42,013 nt of DNA from Methylophilaceae bacterium (GTDB lineage Bacteria > Pseudomonadota > Gammaproteobacteria > Burkholderiales > Methylophilaceae). A program made the position numbers and the translations under genes. The stretch spans positions 1 to 42,013 of the forward strand of contig JAABQZ010000009.1 of the NCBI GenBank assembly GCA_011391175.1, given 5' to 3'. Below are positions 20,277 through 28,172 of the stretch, one piece after another. Position 1 is the stretch's first letter. Every line of letters begins with the position of its first letter. Under the pieces are notes generated by a model. It saw only the letters and a list, made by a program, of their open reading frames with translations. It had not been told where the DNA came from and searched no databases.

Positions 20277-20837
20277 CTACTTCAACACACGGTTGCGGTA
20301 CTCGCCTGTGCGCGTATCAATCTCAATTCTGTCACCTTGTGCAACGAACAAAGGCACTGGAATTTCAAACCCTGAAGCTAATTTTGCTGGCTTCATCACT
20401 TTACCTGAGGTATCACCCTTCACTGCTGGTTCTGTATAGCTTACTTCGCGTACGACCGTGGTTGGCAACTCAACAGAAATTGCTTTGCCATCGTAAAACC
20501 GAATATCAACGGGCATACCGTCTTCTAAAAATGGTAGTGCATCTTCCATAAATTCAGCATCTACATCATATTGATTGTATTCTGAATCCATAAATACATA
20601 AGTTGGATCAGAGAAATATGAGTATGTTGCTTCTTTTTTCTCTAGCACAATCACATCAAATTTGTCGCCAGCGCCGTAGATTGTTTCGCTTGGCGCTTCA
20701 GTCAGTAAATTTTTAAACTTCATTTTTACCACGGCAGTGCTACGGCCAGATTTGTTGTACTCGGCTTTCACCACGACGAGTGGTGTTCCATCGACCATAA
20801 TCACATTACCTGCGCGGAGTTCTTGTGCTGTTTTCAT
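20277..20837 (-). CDS. efp: Elongation factor P, arginine-32 (EarP-modified) type
   Basis: [40 protein letters not shown]; the tip residue counts to Arg32, and earP is next door. Confidence 0.97.
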   Translation of the reverse strand: MKTAQELRAGNVIMVDGTPLVVVKAEYNKSGRSTAVVKMKFKNLLTEAPSETIYGAGDKFDVIVLEKKEATYSYFSDPTYVFMDSEYNQYDVDAEFMEDALPFLEDGMPVDIRFYDGKAISVELPTTVVREVSYTEPAVKGDTSGKVMKPAKLASGFEIPVPLFVAQGDRIEIDTRTGEYRNRVLK

Positions 20838-20881
20838 CGCTAAAATCTTTAATAATTTGTGAAGTGCGCATTATACGCGAG

Positions 20882-22018
20882 TTAAAGTTTATTGCAAAAA
20901 ATCACCAACTTAGCCGCTAAATCGTGCTGGCTAGCGAGTTGTTTGGACCGCGCTTGCGTGTAGCTTTTAATCGCGGCTAAATGCTGCAAGTATTCAGTAA
21001 AAGCATCTTTTGGAAGCTGCCCTGTAGACCAATATTCATGCGCCTTACAGGGCAGATATTTTTTATCGTAGTTAGCATAAAATAAATCCAAGAACGCGTT
21101 TAGCTTAACCATGTGCGCGTTTTCATCTTGAATATATGGCTGCCAAATAAATGGCTTAGCCGCCCAAATCGCGCGTATCCAGCTATCTTCGCCGCGTACA
21201 AAATTGAGGTCACAGGCAGCTAATAAATTGTCGTAATCGGCTTGGCTTAAAAATGGTAGCACATGCAAGGTTAAGTTTTGCTGCACAAGCGTTTGCCCAA
21301 CATGGATTGATTCTTGGCCAAAAAAACGTGCAACTTGGGCAAAAATATTACTATCGGAGATATAGCAATGAATAGGCTGCACTGACTGAGCCATGACATT
21401 AAGTAGTTGTTGCACAGGCGCAAATGGATAGCAAAATAATGATACTTTTAAACAAGAATGATTGGCTAATCGCAAGCTTTCCCAAAAATCGTCTTGCAAG
21501 CGCACATTGTCAGCAAGCAATTGATTTTTATGGAATATATCAGGTGTTCGGATAAGCCCCCCGGTCTTTTCTGTGAAGCCAGGGAAGTAAAAATGACGAA
21601 TCAAGCCATCAGGCTTTGGTGAAGGTTTCGCATGAAAATCGTCCACCCAAGCTTCTGCCGACAAGTATTCTAAATTCACCCATTTGCTTCGCTGTTGTGC
21701 CATGCTGTCTAAATAAGCATTAGGTAGACCGCAGGCAAATGCCTCAATCACAACGCTTGCGGCTTGTGAAAAATCAGGTCCGCCTTCGTTATCCGCGCCA
21801 CTCCATTTAAAGATGACAATACCATCCACAACCTGCTGATTTAAATTGATATTTAAACTGGGAATAATTTTTTGTGCACTGTCTAAATCATCTACCCATA
21901 GCCTAATTTGTAAACCATGCTCATGATGTAACTGCTGCGCCAAACGCCAACAGATACCAATATCGCCAAAATTATCGACAACTTTGCAGAAAATATCCCA
22001 ATTTTTTCTGACCATCAT
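20882..22018 (-). CDS. earP: EF-P arginine rhamnosyltransferase EarP
   Basis: WDIFCKVVDNFGDIGICWRLAQQL N-terminus and FVRGEDSWIRAIWAAKPFIWQPYIQDENAHMVKLNAFL nucleotide-sugar motif; directly upstream of efp. Confidence 0.96.
   Translation of the reverse strand: MMVRKNWDIFCKVVDNFGDIGICWRLAQQLHHEHGLQIRLWVDDLDSAQKIIPSLNINLNQQVVDGIVIFKWSGADNEGGPDFSQAASVVIEAFACGLPNAYLDSMAQQRSKWVNLEYLSAEAWVDDFHAKPSPKPDGLIRHFYFPGFTEKTGGLIRTPDIFHKNQLLADNVRLQDDFWESLRLANHSCLKVSLFCYPFAPVQQLLNVMAQSVQPIHCYISDSNIFAQVARFFGQESIHVGQTLVQQNLTLHVLPFLSQADYDNLLAACDLNFVRGEDSWIRAIWAAKPFIWQPYIQDENAHMVKLNAFLDLFYANYDKKYLPCKAHEYWSTGQLPKDAFTEYLQHLAAIKSYTQARSKQLASQHDLAAKLVIFCNKL
21017..21055 (+). repeat. 39-bp dispersed repeat, copy 2, inside earP
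   Basis: CTGCCCTGTAGACCAATATTCATGCGCCTTACAGGGCAG; perfect 10-bp terminal inverted repeat (CTGCCCTGTA/TACAGGGCAG). Encodes roughly LPCKAHEYWSTGQL on the minus strand. Confidence 0.85.
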
Positions 22019-22365
22019 AACAAATCAATACCAAAAATTTTTAGCAGGCTAGCGTAAACATAAAAAACTGCCAAAGTAAAAGCAATACAAGTTGCTAAAG
22101 TTAGCCAGAAACCGAGTTTTGGCAGCAAGTATGGAAATAGTAAAAACATTGGCAACGTAGGAATGACATACCAAAACGTGTAATAAGCATGATTGGCGAT
22201 TTTAGCAACTGACTGGCTCTCAATATGAAGCCAGATTAATGCTAGCACTGTGATTAAGGGTAAAGCAGCAATCAAACCACCTAATTTATCATTGGCTTTT
22301 GCTAGCTCAGAAACCAGGACGACCACCGCAGCAGTGATTAAATACTTGATGATGATATACGTCAT
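22015..22365 (-). CDS. Small integral membrane protein (DUF3147-like)
   Basis: 116 aa, several hydrophobic segments (MTYIIIKYLITAAVVVLVSELAKANDKLGGLIAALPLITVLALIW); 4-bp overlap with earP start. Confidence 0.75.
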   Translation of the reverse strand: MTYIIIKYLITAAVVVLVSELAKANDKLGGLIAALPLITVLALIWLHIESQSVAKIANHAYYTFWYVIPTLPMFLLFPYLLPKLGFWLTLATCIAFTLAVFYVYASLLKIFGIDLL

Positions 22366-22399
22366 ATCTTTCCTTGCTTAATTATGGATATAAACAAAA

Positions 22400-22443
22400 G
22401 CGGCCTAACCGCGAACTATTTTATAGCTTAATGGTTAGGCCGC
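22400..22443. terminator. Long hairpin GCGGCCTAACC-N22-GGTTAGGCCGC, possible terminator/attenuator
   Basis: Perfect 11-bp stem between the MerT-like gene stop and the DUF3147-like gene start (both minus strand). Confidence 0.55.
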
Positions 22444-22455
22444 AAGCAAAACAAA

Positions 22456-22884
22456 CTAAACGATCAAAGGCGCAATAAACGCGAAGAAAGCGCCAACCGC
22501 AAAAATAGCGACGGATAGCCAATAAATCTGCAAGGCGTTTTTTCGGGTTTTAGTGCAAACTGCCGCCAATGCTGCATCCGCAGGGCAAGGCGCGTTACGC
22601 GCCTGCCACTGTAGGTAACCAGCAATAGCCAACATTGCACCTGCCAGACCAAACACCAGTGCTTTATGCTCGCTTATCCAAATTAATTGTGGAAAATTTC
22701 CCACTAAAGCTGTTAAGGTGGCTGCTGAACCTATTGCCACTAAAGTGGCTGGCAAGGCGCAACAAATCAGCGTTGAGCCACTGGTGAATAGCGACAAAAT
22801 ATTGGCTTTTCGCGCGGTTTTCACTGCGCTTAAATCAAAGTCCGCAGTTTTCATCGCGCTCAAATCAGCATCAATCACATTCAT
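22456..22884 (-). CDS. MerT-like heavy-metal transport membrane protein
   Basis: LFTSGSTLICCALPATLVAIGSAATLTALVG (vicinal Cys pair in TM1), PCPAD...C, about three to four hydrophobic segments; next to a MerP-like gene. Confidence 0.75.
   Translation of the reverse strand: MNVIDADLSAMKTADFDLSAVKTARKANILSLFTSGSTLICCALPATLVAIGSAATLTALVGNFPQLIWISEHKALVFGLAGAMLAIAGYLQWQARNAPCPADAALAAVCTKTRKNALQIYWLSVAIFAVGAFFAFIAPLIV
22814..22873. repeat. 2 x 30-bp in-frame tandem duplication in the MerT-like gene
   Basis: Encodes DADLSAMKTA-DFDLSAVKTA at the N-terminus; units 22/30 identical by hand count. Confidence 0.6.
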
Positions 22885-23231
22885 TTTTTCGCCCCTACTT
22901 TCGTTTCTAACTCAGCTTTAATGTGTGCTACTGGGTGTTCGCTTATCTCAATTGAAGTCACGTCATAACCCGCATCTTTAATTAAATCTTTTACTGTGTC
23001 ATTTGATAACGTTTGGCCATCTTTCAACTCAACCGCCACAATACGCTGTTTTAAATTCACGTAAACATCTTTAGTTTGATTTAAAGCACGCATTTTTTTC
23101 TCAATGCCCTGCGCGCAGAATGCGCACACCATGCCGTTCACATTGGCTTTGATGGTTTGAGCGGCAAAGGCCACATTACCTAACCATGCTGATATTACAA
23201 TAGTCGTTAATAGTAATTTTTTCATTTTCAA
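22881..23231 (-). CDS. MerP-like periplasmic heavy-metal-associated (HMA) domain protein
   Basis: Signal peptide (MKKLLLTTIVISAWLGNVAFA) then IKANVNGMVCAFCAQGIEKKM, an HMA GMxCxxC motif; 4-bp overlap with the downstream gene. Confidence 0.87.
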   Translation of the reverse strand: MKMKKLLLTTIVISAWLGNVAFAAQTIKANVNGMVCAFCAQGIEKKMRALNQTKDVYVNLKQRIVAVELKDGQTLSNDTVKDLIKDAGYDVTSIEISEHPVAHIKAELETKVGAKK

Positions 23232-23235
23232 TCTC

Positions 23236-23916
23236 CTAAAATATATACATAAAGTTGAATCTCGGCTCGTGAAAATTATTCACGCCCGCTTCAACAAAGA
23301 AGCTTTTGTTTATTAAACGCAACATTGGCGTGACTTCAATTTTTTCCGATAAGCCATTCATATTGCGCGCTTCTAAAATCAACCAAGGCTGCGTACTTTC
23401 ATAATCAGTCTCATAAAATGAAAAGCCCACACGTACTGAGGTGTAATCGTGATTAATACCTGAGGCGCGATAAAGTCGATGTGCGGCCAGAAAATAAATG
23501 CGCGTAGTTTCATAATCAAACTGCACGCCTGGCGTATAGACAAATTTGCTAAACTTATCATCTTTGCCAACACGCTCATCTTCACCCTGTAGCGCACCTA
23601 TCCCGCCCTGAAACCATAAGTTAGCTTGCGCATGCGGTGCGTTCCAGCGTTTAAGTAAGCGCGTATAAGTCACTTCTTCTAAAGTACGTGATTTGGCTTT
23701 GTCGTCTGCACGCATATAGGTTGCACTGACCCCAAACGCATCACGCGGGGTGATGGCATAGTTAACGAATGATTCGCGCCAATTGTTATTGAAATCGCCC
23801 ATGGCCATAAATGACTCATCAAAACCCATAGGGCCTGCGGTTGCAGGTTGGCTTAGCAGCATTGCCAGCCATGGTAGTATTAGGCGCAATACCACTTTAA
23901 AACGACTGTAAATCAT
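23236..23916 (-). CDS. Putative outer-membrane beta-barrel protein
   Basis: Signal peptide-like N-terminus, alternating aromatic/beta pattern, C-terminal Phe (FNFMYIF). Family not recognised. Confidence 0.6.
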   Translation of the reverse strand: MIYSRFKVVLRLILPWLAMLLSQPATAGPMGFDESFMAMGDFNNNWRESFVNYAITPRDAFGVSATYMRADDKAKSRTLEEVTYTRLLKRWNAPHAQANLWFQGGIGALQGEDERVGKDDKFSKFVYTPGVQFDYETTRIYFLAAHRLYRASGINHDYTSVRVGFSFYETDYESTQPWLILEARNMNGLSEKIEVTPMLRLINKSFFVEAGVNNFHEPRFNFMYIF

Positions 23917-23976
23917 GGTGTTTCCTTTATCTAAACGTTTGATTAACTATTGAATAGCCATCAAACCAAATAAACA

Positions 23977-23994
23977 CGCCCTAAAATTTGGGCG
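23977..23994. terminator. Possible terminator hairpin CGCCC-N8-GGGCG
   Basis: 5-bp GC stem between the Cys-rich gene and the outer-membrane-like gene, with AT-rich flanks. Confidence 0.35.
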
Positions 23995-24005
23995 AAATTA
24001 GGCTG

Positions 24006-24392
24006 TTAGATAAAAGCGATGGGTGGACGTTGTAGGTTGGGCTGGGTGATTGAAACGTAAGGTTGACTATTAAAACTAAATAACTGGGCTAAATTTAACG
24101 CAAAGCTAGATTGTATAACTACTGGGACTGCTGTCATTGCACATATATTGGCACAATTGGCTTTACAGGGCGACTCTTGACCATCGCTGTGCATTGTTTC
24201 GTGTGAGTTTGCTTGGCCTACGCTGGTAATATTAGTCATAGGCTGATGACAAGGCATCGCATTAAGCGATTGGTTTGCTGCTTGCGATTGCATTAGGCTG
24301 TTGCATACCAACATGTTGGCGGTCGCCAACGCATGCAATGGCATTATCAGCAATAGCAAACAAGCAAAAAAATGTGAAAAGCGCTTCAACAT
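24006..24392 (-). CDS. Small secreted Cys/His/Met-containing protein, CopL-like or DUF2946-like
   Basis: Signal peptide MLKRFSHFFACLLLLIMPLHALA, then CHQPM...HETMHSDGQESPCKANCANICAM. The listed TTG start at 24428 precedes the signal peptide; ATG at 24392 is more plausible. Confidence 0.6.
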   Translation of the reverse strand: MLKRFSHFFACLLLLIMPLHALATANMLVCNSLMQSQAANQSLNAMPCHQPMTNITSVGQANSHETMHSDGQESPCKANCANICAMTAVPVVIQSSFALNLAQLFSFNSQPYVSITQPNLQRPPIAFI

Positions 24393-24424
24393 GAAAGCTA
24401 GGATAATTGAATTGTCAGTTAAGT

Positions 24425-24946
24425 TCAACTTGCCGTATTTTCAGCGAGTGAATAACGAATGTCCACCACCTCAAACTGCTCTTCGCCTTTGGGCGTAATC
24501 ACTTTTACTGCATCACCAATGGCCTTGCCCAGCATGGCTTTGGCCAGCGGTGACACCCAGGAAATATAGCCCTTGTTTGGCTCAAGTTCATCTTTGCCAA
24601 CGATACGATAAGTGACTTCAGTGTCGTCTGCCAAATTAAACAAGGTGACCCACGCGCCAAAAAAAATCTTCTCCAAGTGCTGCTGTAAGCTTGAGTCGAC
24701 AATTTCCGCCAAATCCATACGCTTCATTAAATGCCTGCAACGGCTATCGATTTGACGCAAGCGGCGCTTACCGTAAATATAATCCCCATTCTCGCTGCGA
24801 TCACCGTTGCTTGCCGCCCAAGACACTGTGCGCACAACATCAGGGCGCTCTACTTTATAAAGCTGATGAAACTCTGCCTGCAGCGCAGCAAAACCCTGCG
24901 GGGTGATGTAATTTTTTTCATCATTGATTGCCAAAGCACCAACCAT
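24425..24946 (-). CDS. greB: Transcription elongation factor GreB
   Basis: NYITPQGFAALQAEFHQLYKVERPDVVRTVSWAASNGDRSENGDYIYGKRRLRQIDSRCRHLMKR and WVSPLAKAMLGKAIGDAVKVITPKGE. Confidence 0.94.
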   Translation of the reverse strand: MVGALAINDEKNYITPQGFAALQAEFHQLYKVERPDVVRTVSWAASNGDRSENGDYIYGKRRLRQIDSRCRHLMKRMDLAEIVDSSLQQHLEKIFFGAWVTLFNLADDTEVTYRIVGKDELEPNKGYISWVSPLAKAMLGKAIGDAVKVITPKGEEQFEVVDIRYSLAENTAS

Positions 24947-24948
24947 AC

Positions 24949-25362
24949 TTACTGCAACTCATCTTTTTGTATCATCTCAATTTTTGGATTATCAAGTAGT
25001 TGTACATCTTGTATATAGAAGCCAGTTTCACCAAAACAAGTGGTTGGAACACCAACATGCTCTTCATAGATTAAACGTACGCGCTTTCCCACCGTTTCAT
25101 TGATTCGCTTGGCAACTGCAGCATCTCTCACTGTAAAAAAGAATTTTTCTGCTTGCGTGCCAGGCATTGAAACTAGGACTAACTCACCTTCATAGGTTTT
25201 GCAAACAAAGCCTTTTTGCGAAAGTTTTTGCACATAACCTGCCCGCTCGCCATTGGAATATACCCAGGTGAGTGCCGCCCATGTATAAAGGGCAAACAAC
25301 GCAATTGGCACCAACAAAAGCCAAAGTGAATATTTGAGTATTTTTGCAATTTTTGCCAGCAT
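24949..25362 (-). CDS. Hypothetical single-TM protein
   Basis: N-terminal TM (LWLLLVPIALFALYTWAALTWVY), intact 137-aa ORF immediately upstream of greB. Confidence 0.7.
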   Translation of the reverse strand: MLAKIAKILKYSLWLLLVPIALFALYTWAALTWVYSNGERAGYVQKLSQKGFVCKTYEGELVLVSMPGTQAEKFFFTVRDAAVAKRINETVGKRVRLIYEEHVGVPTTCFGETGFYIQDVQLLDNPKIEMIQKDELQ

Positions 25363-25460
25363 CCCGCTTCTCCGTATTGTTGTTGCCTACTAATTTTGCC
25401 TGTTAAATTTTTTACACGAGCAATATTATCTAAACCGCCATTATCCAATAGAATGATGCA

Positions 25461-28172
25461 ATGTTAAACACATTGATTTTATGCCCTTCAGCGCGACTGG
25501 TGCGCAGCATTAAAAACGACATCGCCCGCCAGCATATCAATGCGGGTCAAACACAGTGGCAAAGCCCTAATGTGATGACTTTGGCACAATGGCTAGATGG
25601 TATCACCGAGCAAAATTTGCTGGCAGGCAAACTAACAGCGCCACCAATGCGACTAAGCCCACTCAACGAGCAAATACTTTGGCAGCAAGTGATTAGACAA
25701 TCACTGCAAAAATTGGATTTTGACGCGCTGTTTGATGTAGCTGGACTGGCCAGTGCTGCCATTGAAGCCAATCATTACATGGTTGCGTGGCGCTTGCATG
25801 TGCCGCGCGAGCATATGGCCGAAGAAGCGCGTCAGTTTGTACAATGGCAGCATGCGTTTCAGCAACGCTGTAAACAACTGAATGTGCTAGAAAGTGTGCG
25901 TTATATCGACTTTCAACTTGACGTCATTAAAACAGACGCTCTGCAAGCTAATATCCATGAGGCTTGTAGCCTTGCTAATATTTCTCGTGTTGAATTTTGT
26001 GGATTTGACCAAACTGCACCACAAGAGCAGCGCCTGCGTGAAATTCTGAGAACCAAACATATAGAAGTGGCAGAATATGCTGGCACCAATCTTCAAGCTG
26101 CACATACGCAGCATATCAGCTTAGAACACCAAGAGGCCGAATGCCGTGCAGTGGTGGCTTGGGCTGTACAAAAGTTAACAGAAAACCCAAACGCAAAACT
26201 GGCTATCGTCTCACCAAAATTAAGTGAAATACGCAACCAGCTGGCTGACCTGCTGGATGACGTATTTTATCCCACCAGTCTTAATTCTAAGCACCTAGAT
26301 ACGCCGCGCAACTATAACTTCTCGCTTGGCACGCCGCTTAGTCAGCAGCCGATGATTCAAGCTGCACTTAATTTGCTGCGCTTATTTAGCAATTATGAGT
26401 TGGCACAAGCTGATGTTTCGGCAGTTTTATTATCGCCATTTTGGTCTGCTAGCCAACAAGAGGCAGATGCACGCGCGCAGCTAGATGCCAAAATGCGCGA
26501 GCAGTTGCCGATGCAATTTAAGTTGACGCAGCTGATAGATTTTGCAAGTTTTCATCTAGCAAAAGGCTTGAACATTCCAAACTTATTAGCGCACATAAAA
26601 GCGGTCGATAATTTATCAAGCAATAGAAACTCCAGTGCATCACAGTGGGCACAAACGCTGGCAGATATGTTAAGCGCGCTACATTGGCCAGGCGAGCGCG
26701 TACTGACCAGCCTAGAATACCAAGCCAGTAATGCTTGGCAAAAAGCACTTAACCAGCTTAAACAACTTGATATGCTGGGCAACAGTCTGTATCAGGCAGA
26801 AGCGGTAAAAATCTTGAGACAAATCTGCACAGACCAAGTGTTTCAAGCCGAAACCTCACAAGAAGCTTCAATCCAAATTTTAGGTATTATGGAGGCGTTA
26901 AGCGCACCAGTGGATGCCATGTGGTGTATGAATATGAACGACCACATCTGGCCACCACCAGCGCGCCCTAACCCGCTGTTGCCCGCATTTCTTCAGCGCG
27001 CGGCCAAATTACCTAATGCCGACAACAGTGTGCAGGCAGTCTTTGCCGAAAATATACAACAGCGGCTATCTCATTCAGCCGAGCATATTATTTTTTCCAG
27101 CAGTAAAACTGAGGGGAATAGCCAACTAAGAGCATCGCCATTGATGAGAGATATTCCATTACTGGAAAATACCTATCTAGCCGAAACCTTGGCAGAAACC
27201 TTAAGCCAATCTGGTAACCAAGAATTGCAATGGATGAATGACCATACCGCACCCAAAGCACAAGCGGGTGAGCATGTAGCAGGAGGCACCAGCCTATTCC
27301 GCGCGCAAGCCATTTGCCCAGCTTGGGCATTTTACCAATTCAGGCTAGGCGCCAAAGCACTTAAAACGCCGAGTAACGGCCTAGACAGCATGACACGCGG
27401 CATTCTGGTGCATGGCGTACTGGCTGCGTTCTGGCAACAGCGCCATTTTACAGACTTGTGCGATATGTCAGATGACCACTTAACGCAGGCTTTAAACGCA
27501 GCGATTCAAGTAGCGTTAGACGAAGTGTCGAAACAGCAAAAAATGCTTTCAGCCAGTTCATTAGAATTAGAGCGTGAGCGATTGCTTAAACTTGTGGGCG
27601 ATTGGCTGCGCTTTGAAATTGAATATTGGAAAAGTGCTCGTGATGAAACGTTTGAAATCGTCGCTTGTGAAGCCGAGAAAAAAGTACTAATTGGCGGCAT
27701 TGAAGTCAGGCTAAAAATTGATCGCATTCACCAACTTGAAAGCGGCGGCATTGAATTTGTAGACTATAAGACAGGCCAGAAACCCGATATGAAAAGTTGG
27801 GGCGAGACACGAATTATCGAGCCTCAATTACCTATTTATGCAGCTTTTTATGACACAGATAGCCATGTTATTGGTGTGCAATTTGGCATGGTAAAAACTG
27901 CTGAGCATACCTTTTCAGGTGTCTTAGACATTGATTTTGATGTCGACACAGATAAGCGCAAACCTAAATTCATTCAACAATTTTCTAGCTGGCAACATTT
28001 GTTACAGCACTGGCGTGCAAGTATTGAAGCCATTGCGGAGGAAATAAAAGCGGGCGAAGCAACGGTGAAGTTTGAGGATGATAAAAATTTGGCCTATTGT
28101 GAAGTAGTACCGCTGTTGCGCCTACCCGAACGGCAATTGCAGTTTGAACGCTCTAAAGGTGAACAAGTGTGA
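25461..28172 (+). CDS. PD-(D/E)XK nuclease family DNA repair protein (AddB-like)
   Basis: N-terminal LILCPSARLVRSIKNDIARQH; C-terminal nuclease LKIDRIHQLESGGIEFVDYKTGQKP; 4-bp overlap with the UvrD-type helicase downstream. Confidence 0.88.
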   Translation: MLNTLILCPSARLVRSIKNDIARQHINAGQTQWQSPNVMTLAQWLDGITEQNLLAGKLTAPPMRLSPLNEQILWQQVIRQSLQKLDFDALFDVAGLASAAIEANHYMVAWRLHVPREHMAEEARQFVQWQHAFQQRCKQLNVLESVRYIDFQLDVIKTDALQANIHEACSLANISRVEFCGFDQTAPQEQRLREILRTKHIEVAEYAGTNLQAAHTQHISLEHQEAECRAVVAWAVQKLTENPNAKLAIVSPKLSEIRNQLADLLDDVFYPTSLNSKHLDTPRNYNFSLGTPLSQQPMIQAALNLLRLFSNYELAQADVSAVLLSPFWSASQQEADARAQLDAKMREQLPMQFKLTQLIDFASFHLAKGLNIPNLLAHIKAVDNLSSNRNSSASQWAQTLADMLSALHWPGERVLTSLEYQASNAWQKALNQLKQLDMLGNSLYQAEAVKILRQICTDQVFQAETSQEASIQILGIMEALSAPVDAMWCMNMNDHIWPPPARPNPLLPAFLQRAAKLPNADNSVQAVFAENIQQRLSHSAEHIIFSSSKTEGNSQLRASPLMRDIPLLENTYLAETLAETLSQSGNQELQWMNDHTAPKAQAGEHVAGGTSLFRAQAICPAWAFYQFRLGAKALKTPSNGLDSMTRGILVHGVLAAFWQQRHFTDLCDMSDDHLTQALNAAIQVALDEVSKQQKMLSASSLELERERLLKLVGDWLRFEIEYWKSARDETFEIVACEAEKKVLIGGIEVRLKIDRIHQLESGGIEFVDYKTGQKPDMKSWGETRIIEPQLPIYAAFYDTDSHVIGVQFGMVKTAEHTFSGVLDIDFDVDTDKRKPKFIQQFSSWQHLLQHWRASIEAIAEEIKAGEATVKFEDDKNLAYCEVVPLLRLPERQLQFERSKGEQV

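Noticed and set aside
22456-23231. Complete mercury resistance operon
   Set aside because: Only MerT-like and MerP-like proteins are present; no MerA reductase or MerR regulator in the window, and the metal is unknown.
24393-24428. TTG start at 24428 overlapping the greB stop as translational coupling
   Set aside because: The ATG at 24392 gives a standard signal peptide (MLKRFSHFFACLLLLIMPLHALA); the extension adds a polar stretch before it, so coupling is doubtful.
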